DNA of 64,000 nt from JAJPKK01 sp963844635 (GCA_963844635.1 CAWJPD010000005.1:310001-374000); one strand, 5' to 3'; counted from the first letter of the stretch, positions 55,264 to 64,000 are shown. Notes: generated from the letters alone by a model not told the origin. Numbers and translations: made by a program.

Positions 55264-57117
55264 TTACTTCGATGCCTGCGCTTTCAGAGCCGCGATATCG
55301 GCTTCGCTGCGCAGCGTCATGACGCCCATCTTGCTGTCGCGATAGATCGGCACCGTCACGCGGGTGACGCCGTCCTTCTCCAAGAGCGAGATGTGGCGGA
55401 TTTCCGTCCCGCGTGTCGGCAGGTCGAACATCGTCCACTGGCCGCTGGTCGGGTTGTACCGGGTGATCCGGTCGGCAGTCCAAAGATTGCCCCACACATT
55501 GTGGTTCTGATCGACCGCGATGTGATAGGGCTGATAAGCCGGATCGGGGAACGGAATGATCGAGGTCTGGCCCGTCTTGGTGTCGATGCGAGCAAGGCTC
55601 GATCCCCAGGAATTGCCGACCCAGAGCACGTCCGCATTCTTGTCCGTGCCCATGCGGCGCGGTCCCTCCGACCACGGAACCGGCGTGTTGAACGACAGCT
55701 CGTTATAGTTCTCGTAGAACTGCCGTGCCTGCGGCGTCACGCGGTCCATCTGCTCCTTGAGCGAGGGCAGATCGACTTCGCTGACCTTGCCGGTGGTGCC
55801 ATCACCATGGCCAACGGTGTCGAGCGCCATCTGCGCCCACCAGCCATTGCCATCGCGGTCGCCGGCGGCCCCGTAGGTCATGCCGCTACCCTTCGGCGAC
55901 TGATAGGGCTTGAGCGACTTGAAGTCGGTGAACTTCTCAGTCACGGGGTCGAAGCGGACGGCGCCGTCCGGAGCCGAAGCCCAGATCTTGCCCTTGCCGT
56001 CGACATCGAGCGTGACGGCGCCGCCGAGCGGCGACATGTTGGCCGGCGTCTCGTAAACGCTGACCTTTTCGGTTTTGGCGTCGAGTTTGCCGAGCGACCG
56101 ACGGCCCGGATTGACGTCGAACCAGAAATTACCGTCGCCATCGCGAGTCAGCCCATGGGCATTGGCGGCAAGTCCGTTTCGGCCTTCCACCTTGATCCAC
56201 TTCAACTCGCCGGTCTTGCCATTGATCTTGCCGACGGTTGCAAGCCGGTTCGGGTTGTTGTTGGTGAAATAGACGTTGCCGTCGAAGTCCATGCCGCCGT
56301 CGTGAGGCATCTGGCCCAACTTGGAGGTGACGCCGAGGCTCCAATCGGAGCCATCATTATCCGGCTCCTTCAAACCGAGCGTGCCAGCGCCGGCCGCTGG
56401 ATTGAGCGGGATGTCATAGGTCGTCCATACGACGCGGGCGGTTTCGCCACTCGGACGCGGCCGATCCTGGAACTTCATCGAGGTCTCGCCAGGGCCGCGG
56501 GCGCGGGCGAGATAAGCGGCAAGGTCCTTGCGGTTGTATTCGATGATTGGGCTGACCTTTGCGTTTGGCCCCGGATAGACGCCAGTGCCGGGCACAACCT
56601 TCATCAGGTTGATGACCTTGTTCCAGCCGGCTTCGTCGAACTTGAATTGCAGCGGATAGCCAGGGGTGTGGCAGCCGGTGCATTCATTTGTGAAGATCTT
56701 CTTTATGTTGGCGTCGGCCGGGGTGTCGGCGGGAAGCGCGTCAACCATCATTTCCGGCGGCAGCTGGCGATAGCGCTCCTCGGGATCGGTGAGGGCGGCG
56801 AGCTGGAAGTTCTGGTGCTTGGTCGCGTTCAAATCAACCTCGCCCTTCGAGGTCTGGAAGCCGAGCGCCTGCGCCCACACGCGGTATTTGCCGTCCGGCA
56901 TCGTCGGGAAGAAATATTCGCCATTCTGGTCTGTGTAGACGTTGGTGGTGATCGTCGATCCTTCTTTCTTCGCGGAGACCTGAATGCCTTCCAGCTTCTG
57001 GCCGGTTGCCGAGGTAATGGAGCCGGTCAGCAATTGATCGGCAGAAGCTGCGGTCGCAAAGCTCGCGACGACAAGACTGGCGGCACCTGCCAAAAGCTTT
57101 CCTCGTAACTGTGTCAT
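55264..57117 (-). CDS. Secreted fusion: carboxypeptidase-regulatory domain, haem site, Vgb-like propeller
   Basis: The 617-residue protein has a signal peptide (LLAGAASLVVASFATAASA), a carboxypeptidase-regulatory-like domain (residues ~30-110), a single c-type haem motif CTGCHTPG near residue 142, and a C-terminal virginiamycin B lyase/NHL-type propeller (YFTNNNPNRLATVGKINGK, VGNSWGSSLARIDTKTG, NVWGNLWTADRITRYN). Vgb catalytic residues were not confirmed, so lyase activity is not claimed. With a cytochrome c gene 76 bp upstream on the same strand it probably belongs to a periplasmic electron-transfer oxidation system. Confidence 0.87.
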   Translation of the reverse strand: MTQLRGKLLAGAASLVVASFATAASADQLLTGSITSATGQKLEGIQVSAKKEGSTITTNVYTDQNGEYFFPTMPDGKYRVWAQALGFQTSKGEVDLNATKHQNFQLAALTDPEERYRQLPPEMMVDALPADTPADANIKKIFTNECTGCHTPGYPLQFKFDEAGWNKVINLMKVVPGTGVYPGPNAKVSPIIEYNRKDLAAYLARARGPGETSMKFQDRPRPSGETARVVWTTYDIPLNPAAGAGTLGLKEPDNDGSDWSLGVTSKLGQMPHDGGMDFDGNVYFTNNNPNRLATVGKINGKTGELKWIKVEGRNGLAANAHGLTRDGDGNFWFDVNPGRRSLGKLDAKTEKVSVYETPANMSPLGGAVTLDVDGKGKIWASAPDGAVRFDPVTEKFTDFKSLKPYQSPKGSGMTYGAAGDRDGNGWWAQMALDTVGHGDGTTGKVSEVDLPSLKEQMDRVTPQARQFYENYNELSFNTPVPWSEGPRRMGTDKNADVLWVGNSWGSSLARIDTKTGQTSIIPFPDPAYQPYHIAVDQNHNVWGNLWTADRITRYNPTSGQWTMFDLPTRGTEIRHISLLEKDGVTRVTVPIYRDSKMGVMTLRSEADIAALKAQASK

Positions 57118-57193
57118 CTCGTGTCTCTCCTACGTCATTAACTAGCGGAAAACTGAAGCGAACTCCGAACCGTATTACTCTATGAGTCGACCT

Positions 57194-57583
57194 CTATGGG
57201 TCGCCGCCGCCCCCCTCACCCGCCGGACGTCGTGCCGGAGCCGCAGCGGCCGCCTGCACCGGAACGGTCTTCAAATAGGCGATGATGGCGTCGATCTGCT
57301 GTGACTTCAGGTAATATTTCCAGGCTGGCATTCGCGGGGTGCCGTCCTCGATGAAGGCGCGCACAACGTCCGGGTCACCGCCGCCTGCATCCTTGTTGAG
57401 CGCCGGCCCGTAGGTGCGGGCGCCAAGATTCGGCGGAAGATGGCACACGCCGCAGGATTGCGCGAAGACCTGACGACCCATCTTCTGCTGGTCGGTGAGA
57501 TTGTTATCGGCGGGCTGTTGCGCGAACGCGCTCTGTGACGCGACGGCAAATACAAATAGACCAAGCCACGCGGTGCGCTTCAT
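57194..57583 (-). CDS. Small periplasmic cytochrome c
   Basis: The 129-residue protein has a signal peptide ending SQSAFAQ and a class I cytochrome c domain with CGVCHLPPNLG for haem attachment and MPAWKYYL for the sixth ligand methionine. A Pro/Gly tail follows. It could accept electrons from the propeller-haem protein encoded just downstream or from the sorbosone-dehydrogenase-like enzyme. Start 57583 is the ATG before the signal peptide. The pair ends at the terminator at 55188. Confidence 0.9.
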   Translation of the reverse strand: MKRTAWLGLFVFAVASQSAFAQQPADNNLTDQQKMGRQVFAQSCGVCHLPPNLGARTYGPALNKDAGGGDPDVVRAFIEDGTPRMPAWKYYLKSQQIDAIIAYLKTVPVQAAAAAPARRPAGEGGGGDP

Positions 57584-57820
57584 TACCGTTCCCTCTCCTG
57601 GCGTTGATTTAGGCTAATGATAGACCGCGCCCGTCCCGAAGGAAAGGGGGGTATAGCCGGAGGATCATGCCGGAATCCCGTCTCTTGCGGTCCACCCGGG
57701 CCGATGACTACGTGAGGTCACGACGCCGTGCATGAGCGGCCCGGCGGCATTGGAGCCGCTGCTGATGCCCTTAAACCATCAACGCCCGGTAAACGGCGTG
57801 ACGGTCCCGCGGAGGAGTTG

Positions 57821-58252
57821 ATGGCGACGATTAAGCGCAAGGCACAGGCGCATTGGACCGGCTCCGGCAAGGAAGGCCACGGCGCGCTGACGACAGCAAG
57901 CGGAACGCTGTCCAACACCCCCTATTCGTTCACGACGCGATTCGAGGATGGGAGCGGAACAAATCCCGAAGAACTCATCGCGGCGGCCCATGCCGGATGC
58001 TTTACGATGGCGCTTGCGTTCCGGTTGAGCGGGGCCGGGCATCCGCCGGGATCGCTTTCCACCAGCGCCGAGGTCAGCCTGACGCAGGAAGGCGGCGGGT
58101 GGAGAATCGTCGCGGTCGCATTAGCGCTCAAGGGTAGCGTCCCCGGCCTGAACAGGGAGGAGTTCCTCTCCCATGCGGAAGAGGCGAAGAAGACCTGCCC
58201 TGTGTCGCGGGTTCTGAACGCCGACATCTCCCTCACTGCCGAATTCGAATGA
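57821..58252 (+). CDS. OsmC-family peroxide-reductase-like protein
   Basis: The 143-residue protein is of the OsmC/Ohr fold with both redox cysteines placed as in OsmC: AAHAGCFTMALAF and KTCPVSRVL. Such proteins reduce organic hydroperoxides using a thiol donor in the cytoplasm. GCGGAGGAG precedes the ATG at 57821; the frame is open further upstream without conserved residues. The pirin gene follows after 43 bp, probably in one transcript, which fits an oxidative-stress pairing. Confidence 0.92.
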   Translation: MATIKRKAQAHWTGSGKEGHGALTTASGTLSNTPYSFTTRFEDGSGTNPEELIAAAHAGCFTMALAFRLSGAGHPPGSLSTSAEVSLTQEGGGWRIVAVALALKGSVPGLNREEFLSHAEEAKKTCPVSRVLNADISLTAEFE

Positions 58253-58295
58253 TCCGCCTCGGCGCAAGCTGCAACCGCAATTCCGGAGACTTCTG

Positions 58296-59213
58296 ATGAG
58301 CTACTTGCCGGATAAGGACCCGGTGCCGGGCGACAAGCGCTCCTGTGACGCGCTCGAACAGGTGATCGTGCCGCGCGCCCGCGATCTCGGCGGGTTCGAG
58401 GTGCGACGCGCGCTGCCCTATGCCGAACGGCAGATGGTCGGGCCATTCATATTCTTCGACCAGATGGGACCGGTGCAGTTCATCGCCGGCCAGGGCATGG
58501 ATGTGCGGCCGCACCCTCATATCGGTCTTGCCACCGTGACTTATCTGTTCGCGGGCCGCGTGATGCATCGCGACAGCGAAGGCAATGCGGTGGAGATCGA
58601 GCCGGGCGCGATGAACCTGATGACCGCCGGCCGTGGCATCGTCCATTCCGAACGCACCCCGCCACTGCCACGCCAGACCGGGCAGAACATGTACGGGATT
58701 CAGAGCTGGATCGCGCTTCCCGCTGCCCGGGAGGAGGTTGCGCCCTCGTTCGAGCACTTCGATGTCGCCAGCCTCCCGCTGGTCGAAGACGGCGGCGTGC
58801 GTGCGCGCGTGATCGCCGGCACGGCCTTTGGCCGCACATCACCGGTCGGCATGCTGTCGGATTGGTTCTATGTCGAAGTGGTGCTTGAAGCCGGCGCGCG
58901 CGCGCCGCTCGACCCCGATTACGAGGAGCGGGGGATCTACGTCGTCGATGGCACAGTGGACATTGCCGGCGAAAAATTCGACGGGCCGCGCCTGCTGGTT
59001 TTCAGGCCCGGCGACCGCATCACCGCTGTTGCCGTCACTCCCGCCCGGCTGATGTTCCTCGGCGGCAGCGCGTTGGAAGGACCACGGCACATCTGGTGGA
59101 ATTTCGTGTCGTCGAGCCGTGAACGGATCGAAACCGCCAAGGACGACTGGCGCTCGGGCCGCTTCCATCCGGTGCCCGGCGAGACCGAGTTCATCCCGCT
59201 TCCTGAGAGTTGA
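58296..59213 (+). CDS. Pirin family protein
   Basis: The 305-residue bicupin has the pirin iron site in MDVRPHPHIGLATVTYLFAG with HRDSEGN, followed by GAMNLMTAGRGIVHSER, and the C-terminal cupin GPRHIWWNFVSSSRERI. Bacterial pirins bind iron; some are quercetinases and others regulate enzymes, and sequence does not decide between these. Start ATG 58296 has GGAG upstream. It is co-directional with the OsmC gene. Confidence 0.92.
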   Translation: MSYLPDKDPVPGDKRSCDALEQVIVPRARDLGGFEVRRALPYAERQMVGPFIFFDQMGPVQFIAGQGMDVRPHPHIGLATVTYLFAGRVMHRDSEGNAVEIEPGAMNLMTAGRGIVHSERTPPLPRQTGQNMYGIQSWIALPAAREEVAPSFEHFDVASLPLVEDGGVRARVIAGTAFGRTSPVGMLSDWFYVEVVLEAGARAPLDPDYEERGIYVVDGTVDIAGEKFDGPRLLVFRPGDRITAVAVTPARLMFLGGSALEGPRHIWWNFVSSSRERIETAKDDWRSGRFHPVPGETEFIPLPES

Positions 59214-59248
59214 CAAATCTCGATCGGCATCCTCGCGGCCAGACCTCG

Positions 59249-60409
59249 TCAACGCGGATGATGATGCGCATGATGATGATCCGGCTCGCCGTTCATCATG
59301 CGCAGCATGTGGCCTCCGCCGGTCCGGACGAATTGCCACACCAAAACGGCGGCGAGGCTGAGAAAAGCGATATTGAGTGCCGTGGTGTAGTTCCAGGAAA
59401 ATGAGGCTTCCGTCACCTGGGCATTGCGTTCGCGCGGGATCATGCCGGCAAGCATGAACAGCCTGTCCAAGATCAATGCGGCCGCGGACATTGCCACGTA
59501 GAATGTTGCGAGCAGAAAAGCCGCCATCTTCCACCCGTAATATTTGCGGTAGATGTTCAGCACCGGAAGCACGATCAGATCGGCAAGAAGAAAAGCGAGC
59601 ACGCCGCCAAAGCTGATGCCTCCGTTCCACAGCACCGCGGCAAGCGGAACATTTCCGACCGAGCAGACGAACGCAAAGATCGCGACCAGCGGCCCAACGA
59701 TAGGTCCCCAAAGAACTGCCAATACCGGATGTTCGGTCAGAAAAAAGCTTTTCCAGAAACCTGGCGGAACCCAAGCGGCAATTGCTCCTGCGACAAGGAG
59801 GCCGATTGCGATATCCGTCCATACGGCGGCCCATTCCATGACGAAGCAGCCGCTGATCGCGGTGAAACCTTTCTCGGACATGACCCGGCGCCAGATCGGC
59901 TCGTTGCCTTCGACCGACATGTCCATCGCGGCGTGCCCCTCCATGCGTCCGGCAATGCCTTTGTCTGCCTGTTGTCTCGCCTCGGCCACCAGCGCGGGAG
60001 GCAGCGACATTCTGAACAGCAGCACGAGTATAGCCACCATGACCGGCGCGGCGATGGCTTCGGCCAGCATGAATGACCACCCCATCAATGCGATCAAAAT
60101 GATGCTGAGTTCGAGCACGAGATTGGTGGACGCCATCTCGAACGCCATCGCGGCGGTGAAATTGGCACCCTTGCGGAACAGCGATCGCGCCAGCGCAACC
60201 GCAGCATAAGAACAGGACGAAGACGCCGCCCCGAGCGCGAGCGCAGTCGCGAGGGCTTTGGGGCTGTCGTCGGGAAGCAGCTTTGCCACCTCGCGATGCG
60301 AGACGATCGCCTGCACCGTCGCCGAAAGCGCAAAGCCGAGGATGAGCGGCCACAGCAACTCCCATCCCATGGACAAAGCCATGAACAACGCGTGCGACAC
60401 CGGTCCCAT
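59249..60409 (-). CDS. UPF0718/ArsP-like permease with His-rich tail
   Basis: The 386-residue membrane protein has about ten helices in the DUF318/ArsP arrangement: ELLWPLILGFALSATVQAIV, LGAASSSCSYAAVALARSLF, VGNVPLAAVLWNGGISFGGVLAFLLADLIVLPVLNI. Members export organoarsenicals or other compounds; the ASSSCSY motif contains the Cys often linked to arsenical handling in ArsP. The C-terminus HHHAHHHPR may bind metal. No arsR or arsC is nearby, so the substrate is open. It is convergent with the pirin gene. Confidence 0.85.
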   Translation of the reverse strand: MGPVSHALFMALSMGWELLWPLILGFALSATVQAIVSHREVAKLLPDDSPKALATALALGAASSSCSYAAVALARSLFRKGANFTAAMAFEMASTNLVLELSIILIALMGWSFMLAEAIAAPVMVAILVLLFRMSLPPALVAEARQQADKGIAGRMEGHAAMDMSVEGNEPIWRRVMSEKGFTAISGCFVMEWAAVWTDIAIGLLVAGAIAAWVPPGFWKSFFLTEHPVLAVLWGPIVGPLVAIFAFVCSVGNVPLAAVLWNGGISFGGVLAFLLADLIVLPVLNIYRKYYGWKMAAFLLATFYVAMSAAALILDRLFMLAGMIPRERNAQVTEASFSWNYTTALNIAFLSLAAVLVWQFVRTGGGHMLRMMNGEPDHHHAHHHPR

Positions 60410-60792
60410 ACGGCTGACATGACCTCAAAATGGAACCCGCAACAAGGATAACCCGGTCTGATTGCCCCGCACCGCCTGCATATTGGGCTGCCCCTCAAGG
60501 AGGGAAGTCCGGCTAAACTCTTTCGTCGCAGGGTGGAGTTCGGCGCCGACATCAGCGTTCAGCGCAGGCGGTATCACGCGAAGTGCCGGGGGAGCGGAAT
60601 GCGTTCAGCTTGAACCGGTTTTCTTTCATTTTGCGAATGATCCTTGTCCGAAAAGACCACAACTCTTCGGATCATGGGAGTCATTATCAAGCTACTGACA
60701 GTCCGATTTCGGACGCAAATTTGTACGACATCTGGTGATGGCTGGCTGATTCTTTGGCGGGGGCGGGCCAGTCGAACAACGAGGAGGAAATG
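60410..60792. other. Intergenic region with palindrome
   Basis: This 383-bp gap between divergent genes carries the tccgaaaag-type palindrome at 60636-60675 and, at its right end, GAGGAGGAA serving the small gene at 60793. Confidence 0.45.
60636..60675. repeat. tccgaaaag-type palindrome
   Basis: Arms atgatcc...tccgaaaaga and tcttcggatcat pair around a short loop. It resembles palindromes near 6792 and 7736 and is typical of dispersed intergenic repeats in this group. Confidence 0.6.
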
Positions 60793-61237
60793 ATGTCACA
60801 CCGGGTACTTGCTGTGTCCGCCGCCTTGGTCGCGACGAGCCTTGCGTCCACCGCCATTCCCGCCCGCGCCACGCCGCTCGTGGACGGCCTCGCCATCGCC
60901 AAGGCGGCCGGCTCCGACGTGCAGACCGTGCGCTGGGGGTGGGGCTGGGGCGGCTTCGGCTGGGGCCTTGGCGCCGGCCTGCTCGGCGGGGCAATCGTTG
61001 GCGGCGCGCTGGCGGGGACCTGACGCACCCTATTATTATGGGCCGGGCTACTATTATGGCCCACCCGCCCCCTATTACCCGCCTGCCGGTTATTATCCCG
61101 CGCCCGGATATGGTGCACCACCGCCCGCGCCGGTTGCTGGAGACGCATCGGCCTATTGCGCGCGGAGGTACCATTCCTACGACCCCGCGACGGGAACATT
61201 CCTCGGCAATGACGGCGTCCGGCATCGCTGTCCATAA
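60793..61237 (+). pseudogene. BA14K-like secreted protein, frameshifted
   Basis: The signal peptide (ALVATSLASTAIPARA) and a Gly/Trp-rich segment (WGWGWGGFGWGLGAGLLGG) read into a stop at 61023 because a GGGG run near 61014 holds one G too many. In the corrected frame a Tyr/Pro/Gly-rich part (YYYGPGYYYGPP) and the BA14K-like end AYCARRYHSYDPATGTFLGNDG follow to 61237. Such proteins are immunoreactive envelope proteins in Brucella relatives. GAGGAGG precedes the start; a terminator follows. Confidence 0.85.
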
Positions 61238-61271
61238 GCGAGTTTCGCGAGAATTGGCATAGGAACGCATC

Positions 61272-61290
61272 TCCCCGCCCCCGGCGGGGA
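61272..61290 (+). terminator. Terminator after the BA14K-like gene
   Basis: An 8-bp stem (tccccgcc / ggcgggga) with a 3-base loop is followed by cgtgcttttt, 34 bp after the stop. Confidence 0.7.
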
Positions 61291-61332
61291 CGTGCTTTTT
61301 AGCCCACCGCAAAGCGGCGGCGAAAGGCGATA

Positions 61333-62531
61333 TCAGTCAACCATCGCCGCGTCCCGCAAACTCTCGATCAAAGCGGTGCGCATCAAAAAGGCCTTGGTGA
61401 GCGTTTCCTCGCCGGCGCAGCGACGCATCTCCTCGCAGTACTGCCGACGCCGCGCCGGATCGCGCTGCTCCATGTTCTCTTTGTTGGCGATGGTGGCGGT
61501 TTGCACGTGCGCCGTAGCAACATGCCGTCGTTGCCGCGCATAGCGATCAAGCAGGGTCTCGCTTTCTCCCCCGCACACGACGCGGATCAAGGTTTGTCCA
61601 AGGTTGACGGCATCATGGATGCCGCTGTTCATGCCCATGGCGCCGATGGGGCTGTTGAGGTGCGCGGCATCGCCGGCCAACAAACTCGCCCCCGCCGAAA
61701 CGTCGCAGCGACGCGCTGACCCACCGCATAAGAATCGCAAAATGCGATTTCGTAATCCGACGCGCGCGGGTGAAATCGTTGCAGCTTGCGATGCGCGGTC
61801 TGCAACGTATCCTCGGCCTCGAGCTCGTCCGGCCGCAAGGGCGCGATCAGCCGGAAAATGCCTGGCGGACCGAGCCAGGAAATCTTGAACAGATTGTACC
61901 ATTCATCGGGATCGGAAATGTAATTGCGATAGGCATAACCGGCGTCGCCGAAATCATATGGCGTGCCGACGATCATGAAGCGTTCCGGATAGGTGAAGCC
62001 CTCGAATGCAACGTGAATGGCGGCACGCACCGTGCTGCGCGCGCCGTCGGCGCCGACCAGATAATCGCAGCGATGGCGCTCGCGTTGTCCGTCGATGGTT
62101 TCGACCAGCACTTCCACGTCGCCGTCCCGTTCGCCGCAATCGAGAAGCTTCGTCCCTGTTCGCATCACAATGCCGGGTGTTACCTTCCCCGTTTCAAACA
62201 AGGTGCGCGATACCTTGTCCTGCTCGCATTGCAACACCCAAGGATGGCGCGTTTCATCCTTCAACACGCCATGATCGAACGAGGCCAGCAGCGTTTTCCC
62301 GTCGTAGTAATTTACGATCGGACAGACGAGGCCCTGCGGTTCGATCAACCGATACAGGCCGAGATCGTCCAATATGTCGAGGGTCGCCGGGTGTATGGTT
62401 GCGGCCCGAGGCTCGGAATGGACGACGTCCCCCTGGTCGAACAGCGTCACGGGGACGCCGGCCCGGCCGAGCAACAGGGCGACGATCAAACCGACAGGAC
62501 CGCCGCCGGCAATGATGACGGAGCCTGGCAC
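61333..62531 (-). pseudogene. FAD-dependent aromatic monooxygenase, frameshifted
   Basis: The protein begins with FAD motif VIIAGGGPVGLIVALLLGRAG, and continues with the class A hydroxylase pattern (YLVGADGARSTVRAAI for the DG motif). Near 61695 a T is missing from a run, so the frame derails at VAATFRRGRVCW; the correct frame reads LLAGDAAHLNSPIGAMGMNSGIHDAVNL (the GD motif) and ends at 61333. Repaired length is about 398 residues, like MhpA/PobA-type phenol hydroxylases. It lies 4 bp from the VOC gene upstream, an operon typical of aromatic degradation. Confidence 0.87.
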
Positions 62532-62535
62532 GGGC

Positions 62536-62955
62536 CTATTCGGCGGCGACTGCCGTCTCAGCCGGAACGACTTCCTTCACCGCGCCCTTCCATCCGGAAT
62601 GGGTGAGATGGAAGACGACACCGTTCGGATCTCTGTATTTGACCTCGTAATAAGTATTCGGGTTGAGATCGGCGCGGCCCATGAAATAGGAGCCGCCCGC
62701 GGCAATGACTTTCTGAGCGGCGGCGTCGACATCGTCGACCCACATGCCGAAATGGATGAGGCCGAAATAGCCCGGCCAGAACCCCGGCACATCGCCCGGG
62801 AACTTCAGCAGCGCCACATTGATGGTGCCGTCGGTCACGTACAGGCCTAGACCGGCAGGCCCGGCGACCTTCATCCCAAACGCATCCTCGAAGAATCTCG
62901 CGGCCTTTTCGGGGTCGGGAACAGACAGCGCGATGTGTCGAAGACGGGCGGCCAT
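62536..62955 (-). CDS. VOC-family dioxygenase/glyoxalase-like protein
   Basis: The 139-residue protein opens LRHIALSVPDPEKAARFFEDAFG and has FGLIHFGMWVDDVDAAAQKV and YEVKYRDPNGVVFHL, placing it in the VOC superfamily with likely His/Glu metal ligands. Start 62955 has AGGAGATC upstream; an earlier in-frame start at 63009 adds unrelated residues. It is 4 bp upstream of the FAD monooxygenase, so the two are co-transcribed and may act on the same aromatic intermediate. Confidence 0.87.
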   Translation of the reverse strand: MAARLRHIALSVPDPEKAARFFEDAFGMKVAGPAGLGLYVTDGTINVALLKFPGDVPGFWPGYFGLIHFGMWVDDVDAAAQKVIAAGGSYFMGRADLNPNTYYEVKYRDPNGVVFHLTHSGWKGAVKEVVPAETAVAAE

Positions 62956-63276
62956 GGCGATCTCCTGGTTCGCCCGCTCGGCTACGGTGGTTCGCAACCG
63001 GCGGTACATCGTTCAAGAGGCCATGACGCACAATCAGCGTCAAACGATTTCAAGGGCGGCGCCGACGCTTGCGAATTACGCGAATGCGCCACGCGAAGCG
63101 CGGCGGGGCCCGCCGCCCGAAGCTACATATATTCTGCGAGCCCGCGCACTTGGCGCTGCCACTACCGGCCGCGGGCGCACCGCAATGCCGGGCAATGTTA
63201 TATGAACGTGCCGCGGCGAGGACCCGGCCGGCCCCGGAGAAAATCGTCCGACCGGAGTCCGAGCGAGCGCAACGAG
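62956..63276. other. Intergenic region, no gene seen
   Basis: About 320 GC-rich bases without a supported gene lie between the VOC gene and the RlpA-like gene. Confidence 0.35.
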
Positions 63277-63969
63277 CTACGGCACCGTGTCGATGCAATC
63301 GTTCCGCGGCGCCTCAAGGACCTCGTCGCCCTCGACTGCCGAGACATCTCCTGCCCGGCAAACGACGGTTTCATCCGATTCTTTCTGACTTGGTGCCGAG
63401 GGCTTGCGAAATCCATCGCCATCGTTTCCTGACACAACCTCAGCCCGGGGCCGACTGAAGCCAAGTTCGGAGCCGCTCACCTGCACACTGCCGACATCGG
63501 TGACTTGCGGCAGGAACAGATCGGCGTATGCGGCACGACCCACATCATCCCTGCATGTGTGGTGAATGCAGCCGCTGTGCGCAATGGCAATAGGCGACGC
63601 CCTATCGTCGTCGCTTCCTATGCTGATCGAGACCGGCGCGATCCCATCCATGTGAATTGCGTGCGCCGCAGCCGGGCTCAGATCGATGACACGCCCGCGG
63701 ATATACGGGCCACGGTCGTTGATCCGGACCACAACGGATTGTCCATTATGTTTGTTGAAGACGGTGACATAAGTGTTGAAAGGCAGCGTGCGGTGCGCGG
63801 CGGTGAGCGCCGACGGATCCATCCTTTCGCCGCTCGCCGTGTGCCTGTCATTATAGAATGACGCGACGCCCGTTGGCGAAAAACGACTCTCTCGGATCAG
63901 CGTGAGAAATTCTCTCGAGTTGTGGATGCGGATGATTGAAGTGCACGTGATGAATATGCGCCGATGCAC
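63277..63969 (-). CDS. RlpA-like double-psi-barrel protein
   Basis: The 230-residue frame contains an RlpA-like domain (PF03330) in residues ~33-112: TGVASFYNDRHTASGERMD, LPFNTYVTVFNKHNG and VVRINDRGPYIRGRVIDLSPAAA. RlpA proteins are septal lytic transglycosylases or related peptidoglycan-binding proteins. The GTG at 63969 is a guess; the frame stays open to the window edge, so the true start and any signal peptide may lie beyond it. The C-terminal half is not conserved. Confidence 0.75.
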   Translation of the reverse strand: MHRRIFITCTSIIRIHNSREFLTLIRESRFSPTGVASFYNDRHTASGERMDPSALTAAHRTLPFNTYVTVFNKHNGQSVVVRINDRGPYIRGRVIDLSPAAAHAIHMDGIAPVSISIGSDDDRASPIAIAHSGCIHHTCRDDVGRAAYADLFLPQVTDVGSVQVSGSELGFSRPRAEVVSGNDGDGFRKPSAPSQKESDETVVCRAGDVSAVEGDEVLEAPRNDCIDTVP

Positions 63970-64000
63970 GGCCCCCGCCTGCTCCGAGCGCCCCGACGAT

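Noticed and set aside
55264..57117. Virginiamycin B lyase (antibiotic resistance)
   Set aside because: The propeller resembles Vgb, but the N-terminal domains and haem site, and the cytochrome neighbour, point elsewhere; catalytic His residues were not confirmed.

Overview
The window looks like an alphaproteobacterial chromosome of the Bradyrhizobium/Rhodopseudomonas group (Nitrobacteraceae). The reasons are the protein families (LigABC-type protocatechuate 4,5-cleavage enzymes, small Omp25/31-like barrels, MASE4 histidine kinases, BA14K-like and other short secreted proteins), the high GC of both flanks, and palindromic intergenic repeats of the GTAGCCCGGAT and tccgaaaag types. No rRNA, complete tRNA or CRISPR array was seen.

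Layout. 1-4.8 kb: a leftward aromatic-ring-cleavage operon, ligA-ligB-ligC, followed by two MetE-C-terminal-like zinc methyltransferase homologues. 4.9-9.5 kb: three damaged genes (degenerate EAL protein, molybdate-type binding protein, M15-type peptidase), each with frameshifts. 9.8-13.2 kb: leftward genes for a solute-binding protein, two cupins and a double-VOC protein. 13.4-16.7 kb: two members of a secreted family of unknown function around a methyltransferase. 16.8-18.4 kb: a lectin-like secreted gene cut exactly in two by an 840-bp IS5-family element. 18.6-18.9 kb: a sulfatase relic. 19-26.7 kb: a response regulator, four outer-membrane barrel genes, and a KdpD/KdpE-like two-component pair without kdpFABC. 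27-39.5 kb: a visibly more AT-rich signalling stretch with two MASE4 histidine kinases (both frameshifted), FixJ-like regulators, paired DUF4344 metallopeptidases, an LssY-domain protein, an AI-2E-family transporter and several tiny secreted Cys/Gly/Tyr proteins. 39.6-48.4 kb: arylsulfatase, two MetA-type outer-membrane channels, a formylglycine-generating enzyme overlapping a second Tat-exported sulfatase. 48.4-57.6 kb: a broken cold-shock gene, VOC protein, GST, sorbosone-dehydrogenase-like propeller, SDR, fumarylacetoacetate-hydrolase-fold enzyme, a propeller/haem fusion and a cytochrome c. 57.8-64 kb: OsmC, pirin, ArsP-like permease, BA14K-like protein, a frameshifted FAD monooxygenase with a VOC partner, and an RlpA-like protein.

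Working hypothesis (inference): the sulfatase/FGE block, the outer-membrane channels, the periplasmic dehydrogenase and cytochromes, the SDR/FAH pair and the lig operon could together serve uptake, desulfation, oxidation and ring cleavage of a sulfated phenolic or other sulfated aromatic. The sequence supports each enzyme family but not the substrate.

Two warnings. About ten single-base frameshifts occur in otherwise well-conserved genes, several in short homopolymer runs; this may be real decay or sequence error. Base-composition statements are by eye.
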